Notes: generated by a model not told the origin, from the letters alone. 20,832 bases of DNA from SIG565 sp045647785 (GCA_045647785.1 JAZRMU010000023.1:1-20832), one strand, 5' to 3'. Shown: positions 7,607-15,949, counted from the first letter of the stretch. A program made the numbers and translations.

Positions 7607-8620
7607 TTATCCGTTATATCCGTTCGGGTTGTTCGACTGCCAATTCCAGGTATCGCGGCACATATCCTCTATGTTCAGCTCTGCCTTCCAGCCGAGAATA
7701 TCCTCCGCCTTTTGAGCGTTGGCATAAACCTCATCGGGGTCGCCGGGACGGCGCGGGTCGATAACATACGGTATCTCCACACCCGATGCCTTCTCGAAAG
7801 CATTTTTAAGCTCCAGCACGCTCGTGCCGTTGCCTGTTCCAAGGTTGAATTCATCGCATTTTTCGTTCTTAAGCGCCCATTCAACCGCCTTAACATGACC
7901 TATAGCCAAATCGCAGACATGGATATAGTCGCGAACGCCTGTGCCATCGACAGTGTTATAATCATTACCGAAAACATGAAGCATATCTCTGCGACCTACT
8001 GCCACCTGTGAAATATAGGGCATAAGATTGTTGGGAATGCCCTTGGGGTCCTCGCCTATCATTCCACTAGGATGTGCGCCAATGGGATTGAAGTAGCGCA
8101 GAATCGCAATGCTCCAGCTATTATCCGATACATATAAATCTCGCAGCATCTCCTCGATAAACAGCTTTGTTCTACCGTAAGGGTTAATAGCGCCTGTTTT
8201 CATACCTTCCTTAAGCGGCATTTCGGTTGCTACACCGTAAACCGTGGCAGAGGAGGAAAAAACAAATTTCTTAACACCGAAGTTGCGCATTGTTTCGAGC
8301 AGCACCAAGGTGCTTATAAGGTTATTATCATAATACTCAATCGGCTTTGCTACCGATTCGCCAACCGCCTTAAGCCCTGCGAAATGGATAACCGCCTCAA
8401 TTTCATTCTCGCTGAAAATTTTTTCAAGCGCCGCCATATCGCGAACATCGTTTTCATAGAACTTGATAGGCTTGCCAGCAATTTTTTCGGCGCGGCGAAG
8501 TGCCTCGGGGCTGGAGTTATCGAGATTATCAATAACTATAACCTCGTGTCCTGCATTTATCATCTCAATACAAGTATGTGAACCGATATATCCCGCTCCA
8601 CCTGTAACTAAAATTGCCAT
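7607..8620 (-). CDS. galE: UDP-glucose 4-epimerase
   Basis: A 337-aa extended short-chain dehydrogenase/reductase that interconverts UDP-glucose and UDP-galactose (often also the N-acetyl forms) in the cytoplasm, for galactose use and surface polysaccharide synthesis. The NAD-binding motif GGAGYIG is at 7-13. The catalytic residues are S124 (SSSATVYG) and Y148/K152 (YGRTK). The family sequences RYFNPIGAHPSGMIGEDP and RPGDPDEVYA are present. Length is normal. GAGGTGA (8627-8633) precedes the ATG. It is monocistronic, with its own promoter and terminator. No Leloir pathway kinase or transferase is adjacent, so a role in precursor supply for glycans is as likely as galactose catabolism. Confidence 0.96.
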   Translation of the reverse strand: MAILVTGGAGYIGSHTCIEMINAGHEVIVIDNLDNSSPEALRRAEKIAGKPIKFYENDVRDMAALEKIFSENEIEAVIHFAGLKAVGESVAKPIEYYDNNLISTLVLLETMRNFGVKKFVFSSSATVYGVATEMPLKEGMKTGAINPYGRTKLFIEEMLRDLYVSDNSWSIAILRYFNPIGAHPSGMIGEDPKGIPNNLMPYISQVAVGRRDMLHVFGNDYNTVDGTGVRDYIHVCDLAIGHVKAVEWALKNEKCDEFNLGTGNGTSVLELKNAFEKASGVEIPYVIDPRRPGDPDEVYANAQKAEDILGWKAELNIEDMCRDTWNWQSNNPNGYNG

Positions 8621-8650
8621 TCTAAATCACCTCAAAAATATACTGTATTT

Positions 8651-8679
8651 ATTTTATTATATAATTTCATTTTTTTCAA
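8651..8679 (-). promoter_or_regulatory. Candidate galE promoter
   Basis: TTGAAA (8674-8679), a 17-nt spacer and TAAAAT (8651-8656) on the minus strand. The region is very AT-rich, so the exact register is uncertain. The rest of 8621-8850 holds this promoter and the divergent dnaD-like promoter. Confidence 0.45.
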
Positions 8680-8791
8680 GTAGAAAAAACAATAAAAATA
8701 TTTTTAACAACATTTTGTATTTTTTGAGGAAAAGAACCCTAAAACTACTCAATTTGTTGTAAAAACTGAATTTTTTCTGAATTTCGCGCGG

Positions 8792-8820
8792 TTTACAAGC
8801 GGAAAAATTAGTGGTATAAT
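8792..8820 (+). promoter_or_regulatory. Promoter of the dnaD-like/dnaI-like operon
   Basis: TTTACA (8792-8797), a 17-nt spacer and a perfect TATAAT (8815-8820) preceded by TGG, giving an extended -10. The ATG lies 30 nt downstream of the -10 box. Confidence 0.85.
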
Positions 8821-8850
8821 CTTAAGGATTAATGTAAATGGAGTAAAATT

Positions 8851-9792
8851 ATGAACTATTTTCCGAATTCCGCCACCTTCAAGCGCTCCTTCGATGTGCC
8901 GAGAGTTGTAGCGGAGGACCACCTCAAGCTGGCAACGGCTACGCAGCTGCGCGTGCTTTTATATGTTTGCTCCTGTCTGACAGAGGACCCCTCTGACGGG
9001 CAGATAGCTGCTGCCCTGGGGCTCGACGAGGCAGAGGTTCAGGACGCTTTGGGATATTGGAAAATGGCAGGTCTGTTCGTCGCTAAAGACGGCGCTGCGC
9101 CAAAGCCCGAAAAACCGCAAAAAAAGGTGGTTGCCCCCAGAAGCAACCTCCCACGCCCGCGGCAGATAGCCAAGCTGGGCGCTGCCGACCCGCAGATTAA
9201 GGGTCTGCTTGATGAGGCGGAGCTCAAGTTCGGGAAAACGCTATCCGACAACGAAATGGGCACTATCACCTGGCTTTACACCGATGCCGGTCTTGATATT
9301 TCGGTTATTTTAATGCTGCTTGAATATTTAAAGCAGCAGGACAGGCTTACAGCCTTCCACATAAGGCATATAGGGGCTGAATGGGTTAATAGCGAGGTTA
9401 ACACGCTCGAGGCGGTTGATGCATATATAAGACTCGCAGCGCAGAAAAAAACAGCTTGGGGCATTGTTCGCTCCGCCTTTGGCATCGAGCCGCGCATTCC
9501 CTCGCTTAAGGAGCTTGAAAACTCCCACCTTTGGGTTAATGAATGGGGCTTCGACCGCGAGCTTTTAAGGGCGGCATACGAAAGATGTATCGACTCGACC
9601 TCGAGCTTTAATATGAATTACATTGCAGGAATTCTTAAAAAGTGGCACCTAAAGGGGCTTAAAACCCTTGCCGATATTGAGGCGAACGAGCAAAAGCACG
9701 CTGCCAAGAAGGATGATTCAAAGCAGGGTATGATAACCTATGATATCAGCGAAATTGAACGCAAATTAAAAATGCAGCAGGAGGAGGAATAG
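8851..9792 (+). CDS. DnaD-domain replication protein
   Basis: A 313-aa protein with the DnaD/DnaB layout of Firmicutes. An N-terminal winged-helix-like region (about 25-80) is followed by a Lys/Pro-rich linker (about 82-105). Two DDBH2-type domains follow (about 112-192 and 200-275), the second ending in the family signature YIAGILKKW (257-265). Family members bind DNA and remodel it during initiation and restart, helping load the replicative helicase. An AT-rich leader with GGAG at 8840-8843 precedes the ATG. The stop is 3 nt before the next start, so this gene and the helicase loader are probably translationally coupled. The two-gene order matches chromosomal Clostridia. A phage origin is possible but no phage gene is nearby. 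Confidence 0.88.
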   Translation: MNYFPNSATFKRSFDVPRVVAEDHLKLATATQLRVLLYVCSCLTEDPSDGQIAAALGLDEAEVQDALGYWKMAGLFVAKDGAAPKPEKPQKKVVAPRSNLPRPRQIAKLGAADPQIKGLLDEAELKFGKTLSDNEMGTITWLYTDAGLDISVILMLLEYLKQQDRLTAFHIRHIGAEWVNSEVNTLEAVDAYIRLAAQKKTAWGIVRSAFGIEPRIPSLKELENSHLWVNEWGFDRELLRAAYERCIDSTSSFNMNYIAGILKKWHLKGLKTLADIEANEQKHAAKKDDSKQGMITYDISEIERKLKMQQEEE

Positions 9793-9795
9793 GCT

Positions 9796-10740
9796 ATGGG
9801 CTTTAGCAGCAAATACTATGAGCAGGCGTTAAAGAATTTGCAGGAAACAGCAAAGCGCCGCGAAAAGGAATATGAATATAAGCTTTCCGAGCTTTATAAG
9901 GCGCTGCCCGAGCTGCCGCTTCTTGAAACCGAGCTTCAAAAGCTCGGCGCTGCCTCTATTAACGCAGCCCTCGCAGGCGATACCGAGAGGGTGAAAGAAA
10001 TTAAAAAGCAGTCGCAGGATTTATCCACTGCTAAAAAGGAAATTCTTAAAAGCGCAAAGCTGCGCGCTCCCTCCCCCACCTGCAAGCTGTGCGCAGACAC
10101 AGGCTACTGCGGCACCAAGCTTTGCGAATGTGTGCGCTCTGCAGCAAAGGAGCTTGTATATAAAGAACTGCGCGAGCAGATGCCGCTTGAAAAATCCACC
10201 TTTGATAGCTTCAGCCTTGATTACTACGAGGGAACTGCCAAAAAGGTTATGCAAAACATATTCAAAAAGGTTCGCACCTATGCCGAGGGCTTTTCGGCTC
10301 AATCGGGCAACCTTTTGTTTATGGGCGGAGTAGGGCTCGGCAAAACCCATTTGTCGCTCGCTGTTATAAACGCGGCTACCGAGCGCGGCTACGGTACGGT
10401 TTATTCGTCGGCTCAAAATCTGTTTACAGCCCTTGAGCGCGAGCATTTCTCCTATTCGGGTGAAACCGAAAAACGCGATGCTGTGCTCGACTGCGATTTA
10501 CTTGTAATCGACGACCTTGGAACGGAATTTTTAACACCGTTTATCTCCTCACAGCTGCATAACATTATCGAAACGCGCATAAACCGCCGCAAGGCAACCA
10601 TTATAAACACAAATCTGACACTCCCCGAAATTGAAAAGAAATACACCGCCCGCGTGCTCTCGCGCCTTATAGGCAACTACACGGTACATATTTTCGATGG
10701 CAACGACATTAGAACAATTAAAGCCTTTGGCAATAAATAA
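9796..10740 (+). CDS. DnaI/DnaC-type replicative helicase loader ATPase
   Basis: A 314-aa AAA+ protein. An N-terminal coiled-coil region (about 5-90) is followed by a compact Cys cluster (C96, C99, C105, C110, C112) resembling the zinc-binding domain of DnaI. The ATPase core has Walker A GGVGLGKT (177-184), Walker B DLLVIDDLG (234-242), sensor-1 INTNL (about 270-274) and a candidate arginine finger in RVLSRLIG (R286/R290). It is expected to bind the helicase N-terminal domain and load the ring onto DNA with the DnaD-like protein. AGGAGGAA inside the preceding gene's 3' end supplies the SD. A strong terminator follows. IstB transposition helpers share the fold, but the N-terminal zinc region and DnaD neighbour favour a replication role. 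Confidence 0.9.
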   Translation: MGFSSKYYEQALKNLQETAKRREKEYEYKLSELYKALPELPLLETELQKLGAASINAALAGDTERVKEIKKQSQDLSTAKKEILKSAKLRAPSPTCKLCADTGYCGTKLCECVRSAAKELVYKELREQMPLEKSTFDSFSLDYYEGTAKKVMQNIFKKVRTYAEGFSAQSGNLLFMGGVGLGKTHLSLAVINAATERGYGTVYSSAQNLFTALEREHFSYSGETEKRDAVLDCDLLVIDDLGTEFLTPFISSQLHNIIETRINRRKATIINTNLTLPEIEKKYTARVLSRLIGNYTVHIFDGNDIRTIKAFGNK

Positions 10741-10755
10741 TTAGCTAAATAGCAA

Positions 10756-10794
10756 AACCCCCGACCAACTGTGGTCGGGGGGTTAATTTTTTTA
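10756..10794. terminator. Terminator between the helicase loader gene and the small membrane-protein operon
   Basis: A perfect 10-bp GC-rich stem (10758-10767 with 10772-10781), loop ACTG, flanked by a T-run on the plus strand and TTTT on the minus strand. It can serve the converging genes on both sides. Confidence 0.88.
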
Positions 10795-10809
10795 TTCTAA
10801 CCAATATTT

Positions 10810-11322
10810 CTAACTTTCTTCGGTTTTTTTATTTTCATCATCCTTTTGTTTATGCTTTTTAATAAAGCGCGAGGTGAAGTATACAATAATAAACACTGCT
10901 AATATCATACTCACCGATAGACACAATACTAAATTATTCGTAACAAAAACATTATCTTTGTTAATCAAGCGCATTATAAATTCAGGTGTATATGCTATTG
11001 GAGCCCATACCGATACAAAGAAAATAAAAAAATACCAGCCTAAAAGTCTTGGTATATTAAAATCAAAAAGCATAAATATTGCAAGTGTCGCCATGCTTAT
11101 AAAATAAAACCATATAATATATGAAAATGTTTTGTTTTTCGATAATTTATATACAAGCATATACAAGCAAACCCAGAACGCTATTGTAATACATCCCAAT
11201 ATATAAACGATCTTTTGAAAACCGCCCGATAGAGCATAAAGCCAGGAACATAATATAGATAAGAATAATATTATAACAGCTCTAATTAATGTTTTTGGTA
11301 TACTTTTTTGAGTATTTTCCAT
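10810..11322 (-). CDS. Hypothetical multi-pass membrane protein
   Basis: A 170-aa protein I do not recognise. Five hydrophobic segments are visible, at roughly residues 11-30, 35-57, 68-85, 91-110 and 130-152, before a lysine-rich, strongly charged C-terminal tail (K-K-H-K-Q-K-D-D-E-N-K-K), probably cytoplasmic. The frame opens with a GTG at 11331, but AGGTG at 11329-11333 is an SD for the ATG at 11322 with a 6-nt spacer, so that start is used. Base composition is more AT-rich than the neighbours, which is compatible with acquisition. It is second in an operon behind a decayed secreted-peptide gene whose stop lies 5 nt before this start. A peptide plus multi-pass membrane protein could be a toxin/immunity or signalling pair, but this is speculation. 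Confidence 0.7.
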   Translation of the reverse strand: MENTQKSIPKTLIRAVIILFLSILCSWLYALSGGFQKIVYILGCITIAFWVCLYMLVYKLSKNKTFSYIIWFYFISMATLAIFMLFDFNIPRLLGWYFFIFFVSVWAPIAYTPEFIMRLINKDNVFVTNNLVLCLSVSMILAVFIIVYFTSRFIKKHKQKDDENKKTEES

Positions 11323-11327
11323 TGTAT

Positions 11328-11604
11328 TCACCTGTTTTCAATAATTAATAAGGAATGTCGCTTGTTACCATCGTCATATATTGTTGTGCCTGTTTTTTTG
11401 GCATCACATTTGAATGTATGTGATGTGCAATATTTAACTGTTCCGCTTATAATAGTCTAGGTTGGTGTTCCGCGAGCCTCGATAGGGGTGTTACTTTTAA
11501 GCAAGTGTAGCTCCTCGTTCGTAATTTCGGTAGAAGTAGCCGATGCGATTACCGATGTAAAACCCCAAAGCCAATACTAATACTAAAGCGGCAATTTTTT
11601 GCAT
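11328..11604 (-). pseudogene. Decayed gene for a small secreted protein (frameshift plus amber stop)
   Basis: Reading leftward from the ATG at 11604 gives MQKIAALVLVLALGF, the start of a classic signal peptide. As written, the frame ends after 35 codons. Removing one G from the G4 run (about 11563-11566) joins the signal peptide to a clean cleavage region (T-S-V-I-A-S-A) and then STEITNEELHLLKSNTPIEA. That frame meets an in-frame TAG at 11459-11457. Past the TAG it stays open for another 42 codons, including GTVKYCTSHTFKCDA with two Cys and a Lys-rich stretch, and stops with TGA at 11330-11328, just before the membrane-protein ATG. The reconstructed product is about 91 aa. Two lesions argue for a true pseudogene, though the 35-codon frame could itself be translated. 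Unrecognised family. Confidence 0.6.
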
Positions 11605-11628
11605 TTTTTCTCATTTCTGAATTAATAT

Positions 11629-11649
11629 TTATGTAAATCTAAAAACCAT
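11629..11649 (-). CDS. Six-codon leader mini-ORF
   Basis: ATG at 11649 encodes M-V-F-R-F-T then TAA. It is preceded by GAGGTGAGG about 3 nt upstream, the best ribosome site in this transcript and better than that of the pseudogene. It may be a leader peptide or the stranded original start of the decayed gene. Confidence 0.3.
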   Translation of the reverse strand: MVFRFT

Positions 11650-11678
11650 TGGCCTCACCTCTTGATTTCTTTGACTAT

Positions 11679-11707
11679 ATTATACCATATATTGGCAAAA
11701 TTTACAA
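11679..11707 (-). promoter_or_regulatory. Promoter of the peptide/membrane-protein operon
   Basis: TTGTAA (11702-11707), a 17-nt spacer and a perfect TATAAT (11679-11684) preceded by TGG, an extended -10. The promoter is intact despite the damaged first gene, so the membrane protein can still be transcribed. Confidence 0.8.
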
Positions 11708-11747
11708 GCAAAAATCTTTTAATCCGTTGTATTTGTGCACTATTAAC

Positions 11748-11785
11748 AAATTCCGCCCCCGAGCGCTTGCTCGAGGGCGGAATTT
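11748..11785 (-). terminator. Terminator of the ymdB-to-recG operon
   Basis: A long stem (11748-11764 with 11769-11785, one internal mismatch) around a 4-nt loop, 66 nt past the recG stop. A moderate T-rich tail on the minus strand runs into the next promoter region. The intervening 11786-11850 shows nothing else. Confidence 0.8.
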
Positions 11786-11850
11786 ATTGTGATATGCATT
11801 AAAAATTTTACCCGTCTTCAGAAAAAGTCGGATTTTACACCTTTTTTAAG

Positions 11851-13863
11851 TTAATTCCCGTTTACGGTGCTGAACAGCTGCTCGATTTTCTTTATCAGAG
11901 CGGGATAGCTTTTCAAATTTCTATCCTCGCGTAGCAGCTGCTCGGCAGCAGCTCTCGACAGCTCTAAAATTTCTATATCTGCAAAAATATCGGCAATTTT
12001 GAATTCGGGCAGACCATGCTGGCGGTTGCCGAGGAAGTCCCCCGGTCCGCGGAGCTTTAGATCCTCCTCCGATATTTTAAAACCGTCGCGCGTTTTGCAC
12101 ATAACCTGAAGTCTTGCGTTTTCTTTAGCATCGCCCTCGGTTATGAAAATGCAGGTGCCGCGGAATTTGCCGCGCCCTACTCGCCCGCGCAGCTGATGCA
12201 GCTGCGAAAGACCAAAACGCTCGGCATTTTCAATTACCATTATTGCAGCATTCGGCACATCTATACCAACCTCGATAACGGTGGTGCTGATAAGCAAATC
12301 GATTTCTCCACCCGAAAACTGCCGCATCACCTTTTCTTTGGCGGTTGGCGACATTTTACCGTGCAAAAGACCGAGCCTATAGTCTGCGAACTCTCCGTCC
12401 TTCAGCTTTTCATAGAGCTCGCTCGCCGATACATATCCGCTCTCACCCTCCTCGACCAAGGGGCAAACTATATAACCCTGCCTGCCCTCGTCGATATGCT
12501 TTTTTATATAGTTATAGGCGCGAGAGCGCAGCTGCCCATCCACAGCATAGCTCTCGATTTCGGCGCGACCCGCGGGGTATTCGTTTATAATACTGACACT
12601 CAAGTCCCCATAGAATGTGAGCGCCAGAGTGCGCGGAATTGGTGTTGCCGACATAACAAGGGTGTGCGGATTTTTTCCAAGGCTCCCCAGAGCTGCGCGC
12701 TGCTTCACACCGAAGCGGTGCTGCTCATCGGTTATAACAAGACCAATTTTAGAGGAATTAATATCCGAAAAAATAACGGCATGTGTACCGACTATTATAT
12801 CAATTTCACCGTTTTTCGTTTTTTCGATTATCCTGCGTTTTTCTGCCGCCTTGGTGGCAGAGGTTAAGAGTGCCACACTAACGCCGCTATCCTCAAAAAA
12901 TCTGTTTAAAGTACGGAAATGCTGCTCTGCCAAAATCTGCGTTGGCGCCATAAGCAGCGACTGATAGCCGTTCTCCGCCGCAGTAAACATTAACGCTGCC
13001 GCTACGAGGGTTTTGCCGCTGCCGACATCGCCCTGCAACAGCCTGTTCATCGGCGCGCCGCTTTGCATATCCTCAAGCGCCTCGGCGACCGAACGCTTTT
13101 GCGATAGGGTTGGCGCAAAGGGCAGACGACTATAAAATTCGTGCGAATAATCACGACTTATTTTTATATCGGTTTTGCCAACCTTAAGAAAAGACAAATA
13201 CCGCATTCCGCACTGCATTAAAAACAGCTCCTCGAAAACGAGGCGGCGCTTTGCTCTTTCGAGCAGCTCGCGGCTCTGCGGGAAATGGATATTACGAACT
13301 GCCACACCTATATCGCACAAATCGTATTTTTCAAGTATACCCTTTGGCAGATATTCGGTAAAATCGGCTACACCGAGCGCCGTTTTAATAAGCGAGCGGA
13401 GGCTATTCGAGGTTATTCCTTTGGTTTCGCGATAGATAGGTAAAATAACATTGTAATTTTCGGGGTAGATTTCGGGCGAGGACATTTCCTTGGCATAAAT
13501 TCCGCCCGATATCTTTCCGTAGAAAAGATAGGTGTTATCCACCCGAAGGCGCGCAGCTAAATATTTAGTGTTAAAAAGCGTAACATTCACTATCTCGCCG
13601 CCGCTTAATACCGAGAATTTATACAATGTCATATTTTTCCTTTTATAATGCTCGGTAACGGGTGAAACAATTTTCCCCTTTATGCAATATGTACCCTCAA
13701 GCAGCACCTCATCAATAGGTCTTATATCGGTTAAATCCTTATAAGACCGAGGATAAAAAGACAGAAGGGCATCGACCGAAACAATGCCGAGCTTTTTAAG
13801 AAGCTCGGCCCGTTTCTCGCCAACACCCTTTAAATATCTGATTTCTTTAATGCTTGAAAACAT
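11851..13863 (-). CDS. recG: ATP-dependent DNA helicase RecG
   Basis: A 670-aa superfamily 2 helicase that regresses stalled forks and migrates branched DNA. An N-terminal wedge/OB region (about 50-145) precedes the helicase core. Motif I is GDVGSGKT (278-285), motif II DEQH (379-382) and motif III SATPIPR (405-411). Motif VI is QLRGRVGRG (557-565). The C-terminal GPGDFLGNRQHG (about 606-617) belongs to the TRG translocation region. Length is normal for the family. The frame opens with a TTG at 13869, but the ATG at 13863 is preferred: AGGA at 13874-13877 gives a 10-nt spacer to the ATG and only 4 to the TTG. The start is 12 nt after the fakA stop, with the SD touching it, so the genes are probably coupled. 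Confidence 0.97.
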   Translation of the reverse strand: MFSSIKEIRYLKGVGEKRAELLKKLGIVSVDALLSFYPRSYKDLTDIRPIDEVLLEGTYCIKGKIVSPVTEHYKRKNMTLYKFSVLSGGEIVNVTLFNTKYLAARLRVDNTYLFYGKISGGIYAKEMSSPEIYPENYNVILPIYRETKGITSNSLRSLIKTALGVADFTEYLPKGILEKYDLCDIGVAVRNIHFPQSRELLERAKRRLVFEELFLMQCGMRYLSFLKVGKTDIKISRDYSHEFYSRLPFAPTLSQKRSVAEALEDMQSGAPMNRLLQGDVGSGKTLVAAALMFTAAENGYQSLLMAPTQILAEQHFRTLNRFFEDSGVSVALLTSATKAAEKRRIIEKTKNGEIDIIVGTHAVIFSDINSSKIGLVITDEQHRFGVKQRAALGSLGKNPHTLVMSATPIPRTLALTFYGDLSVSIINEYPAGRAEIESYAVDGQLRSRAYNYIKKHIDEGRQGYIVCPLVEEGESGYVSASELYEKLKDGEFADYRLGLLHGKMSPTAKEKVMRQFSGGEIDLLISTTVIEVGIDVPNAAIMVIENAERFGLSQLHQLRGRVGRGKFRGTCIFITEGDAKENARLQVMCKTRDGFKISEEDLKLRGPGDFLGNRQHGLPEFKIADIFADIEILELSRAAAEQLLREDRNLKSYPALIKKIEQLFSTVNGN

Positions 13864-13875
13864 CTGCAATTATTC

Positions 13876-15555
13876 CTATTCAATAGAAAGAATATAGTAG
13901 TAAACAGGCTGACCGCCGTTAATCATAGTGATTTCAATGCGGCTACCGAATTTCTCCTGAAGCTCGGCTTCGATTTTTGCTGCATCATCATCGGTAACAT
14001 CGGCACCGTAGATAACAGTTAGGAAGGAGCTATCCTTTTTAAGCATCTGCTTTACCAGCTTTAGCATTGTTTTGGACATATCGGTATCGGTGAAGGATAC
14101 CTTGCCATTATCCAGCGCTAACAGCTCGCCCTCTTTAATATCGTGTCCGTCGAAATTAGAGTTACGGGCAGCAAAGGTAATTTGACCTGTGGAGATTGCC
14201 TCGTATGCCTTCGACATTGCGATAGCATTCTCATCATCGCTCATTTCGGGGATATAGTTAAGCATTGCGGTTATACCCTGCGGAATTGTGCGGGTATGCA
14301 GCACTATAACCTTACGAGTTGCGAGCGAAATGGTCTGCTCGGCAGCCATAATAATGTTTTTATTGTTAGGCAGAACAAAAACTGTTTCTGCCGGGGTTGC
14401 CTCAACGGCGCGCAGAATATCGTCGGTGCTCGGGTTCATTGTCTGACCGCCCGATACCACAGTATCAACACCCAAATCCTTGAACAGCTGCTCAAGACCT
14501 GCACCGGCACTAACCGATACAAAGCCAACAGCCTTTGTGGGCTCAACAGGCTTTATAGACTCCTTGCGGTCGAGAGTCTTGCTGCCCTTTTTAGAACGGG
14601 CTGCCGCGTCGTGCTTCTGACCCTCGTGCTGGTCGCGCATATTCTCGATTTTAAGCTTTACCAGCTGACCAAAGGTAATAGCCTCCTCAAGAGCCTTACC
14701 CGGATGGTCGGTATGAACATGTACCTTTATAATTTCCTCATCATCAACCACAACAACGCAGTCGCCGATAGTTTCAAGGAAGGCGCGAAGCTCGCTCGGC
14801 TCACGCGCGGAATCCTCGGCACGGTTTACAATAAACTCGGTGCAATAGGTGAAGGTGATTTCTGCATCAAACTCACCTGCTGCATTGCGGGACTCCTCTT
14901 CTTCCTCCTCGATAGGCTCGTTTGTCGCCGACTTGGAAGCGATTATTTGACCGTTTTTGAAAACAGAATACATACCCTCTAAAATCACAACGAAGCCTCT
15001 GCCGCCCGCGTCAACAACGCCAGCCTTTTTAAGCACAGGCAAAAGCTCGGGGGTCTCGGCTAAAGCTACATTTGCGCCCTCCATTGCAGCCTCGAAAACA
15101 GCGAGAGCATCTGCACCCTCACCGAATGCCTTTTCGGCATATTCGCTGGCCACTCTGGCAACGGTTAAAATTGTGCCCTCGGTCGGCTTCATAACAGCCT
15201 TGTAGGCTGCCTCAACACCGAATTTAAGAGCATCCTTAAGATTTTCGGCAGTTACCTCCTCGGCATCCTTAAAGCCCTTGGCAATTCCACGGAAGAGCAG
15301 CGAGGTTATAACGCCCGAGTTGCCTCTGGCACCGCGAAGCAGAGCCGATGCTGTAACAGCTGCAACCTTGCCTGCAGTTTCGCCGTCAAGCCTTTCGAGC
15401 TCGCGCGCTGCATTGGCGATGCTCAAGGACATATTTGTACCTGTATCACCATCAGGCACGGGAAAAACATTTAAATCGTCTACCGCTTTGCGATTATTGG
15501 CAATATGGTTTGCTGCTGAAATAACCGCATCGCGCAAGGTGTTTCCGCTAAACAA
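13876..15555 (-). CDS. fakA: Fatty acid kinase catalytic subunit (YloV/FakA, DAK2 domain)
   Basis: A 559-aa protein. In characterised relatives FakA phosphorylates fatty acids delivered by FakB, making acyl-phosphate for phospholipid synthesis. The N-terminal DAK2 (DhaL) nucleotide-binding domain (about 1-200) has PVPDGDTGTNM (32-42), where the Asp residues coordinate Mg-ADP/ATP, and GARGNSG (75-81). An acidic linker (215-221) leads to a middle domain with VHVHTDHPG (278-286). A DegV-like C-terminal domain carries SGGQTMNPSTDD (368-379) and LPNN (395-398). The start codon is TTG at 15555; AGGAGT at 15565-15570 gives a 9-nt spacer and no ATG is nearby. It lies 24 bp after yloU and 12 bp before recG, the conserved Firmicutes order. 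No fakB is in the window. Confidence 0.93.
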   Translation of the reverse strand: MFSGNTLRDAVISAANHIANNRKAVDDLNVFPVPDGDTGTNMSLSIANAARELERLDGETAGKVAAVTASALLRGARGNSGVITSLLFRGIAKGFKDAEEVTAENLKDALKFGVEAAYKAVMKPTEGTILTVARVASEYAEKAFGEGADALAVFEAAMEGANVALAETPELLPVLKKAGVVDAGGRGFVVILEGMYSVFKNGQIIASKSATNEPIEEEEEESRNAAGEFDAEITFTYCTEFIVNRAEDSAREPSELRAFLETIGDCVVVVDDEEIIKVHVHTDHPGKALEEAITFGQLVKLKIENMRDQHEGQKHDAAARSKKGSKTLDRKESIKPVEPTKAVGFVSVSAGAGLEQLFKDLGVDTVVSGGQTMNPSTDDILRAVEATPAETVFVLPNNKNIIMAAEQTISLATRKVIVLHTRTIPQGITAMLNYIPEMSDDENAIAMSKAYEAISTGQITFAARNSNFDGHDIKEGELLALDNGKVSFTDTDMSKTMLKLVKQMLKKDSSFLTVIYGADVTDDDAAKIEAELQEKFGSRIEITMINGGQPVYYYILSIE

Positions 15556-15564
15556 AATAAAACA

Positions 15565-15570
15565 ACTCCT
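15565..15570 (-). promoter_or_regulatory. Ribosome binding site supporting the TTG start of fakA
   Basis: AGGAGT on the minus strand, 9 nt before the TTG at 15555. The next in-frame ATG would remove the start of the DAK2 domain, including PVPDGDTGTN, so the TTG is the credible start. Confidence 0.75.
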
Positions 15571-15579
15571 TTGGGGTTC

Positions 15580-15930
15580 TTATTCCTTAATACCGTCTAC
15601 CTTAACGGTTATTTTATCAACAGTAATACCTGTGGCTTCCTCCACCACAAATCTTACCTTATTTACAATACTCTTGGCTATGGCGTTAATATTCATACCA
15701 TAGGTTACAATAATGTGCAGCTCAACCGAAATATTATCAGCGCTGCCCTTAACGATAATGCCCTTATCGGCATATTCCTTTTTGGAAAACACGCTGAAAA
15801 TGCGCTGCCTTTTACCGCTGGGTACCATACCAACAACGCCGTAGCAGGAAGTTACTGCGGTACCTATGAGCTTTGAAATATACTCTTCGGAAATTTCAAC
15901 GGTGCCGAGTCTGGTTTCATAAGATATCAT
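15580..15930 (-). CDS. Asp23/Gls24 family protein (YloU-like)
   Basis: A 116-aa small cytoplasmic protein of the Asp23/Gls24 (DUF322) family. The typical opening ISYETRLGTVEISEEYISKLIG is split here as a motif at residues 2-23. VELHIIVTYGMNINAIAKSI lies near 69-88 and the C-terminal VDKITVKVDGI near 104-114. Family members are linked to envelope stress or to the membrane periphery, and no enzymatic activity is established. GGAGG with a 7-nt spacer precedes the ATG at 15930. It sits directly upstream of fakA, as yloU precedes yloV in Bacillus. The 19-bp gap from the upstream lipoprotein gene places it inside the long leftward operon. Confidence 0.92.
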   Translation of the reverse strand: MISYETRLGTVEISEEYISKLIGTAVTSCYGVVGMVPSGKRQRIFSVFSKKEYADKGIIVKGSADNISVELHIIVTYGMNINAIAKSIVNKVRFVVEEATGITVDKITVKVDGIKE

Positions 15931-15949
15931 AAAAAATCCTCCCTGAATT

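Noticed and set aside
8851..10740. Phage replication module (DnaD plus DnaC-like loader)
   Set aside because: The genes sit alone between housekeeping genes with their own promoter and terminator. No integrase, repressor or structural gene is near, and the chromosomal DnaD/DnaI layout fits.
11459..11604. A genuine 35-codon membrane peptide in place of a pseudogene
   Set aside because: The frame is open, but its SD is weak. A one-base correction gives a textbook signal peptide and a much longer protein ending at the next gene's start. I kept the pseudogene call at moderate confidence.
12196..12867. 223-codon open frame on the plus strand
   Set aside because: It is a shadow of the recG helicase core on the opposite strand, with no start signal or recognisable domain.
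14143..14982. 279-codon open frame on the plus strand
   Set aside because: It is fully antisense to fakA, whose protein matches a known family end to end. The plus frame has no SD, no domain and an odd, Cys- and His-rich composition.
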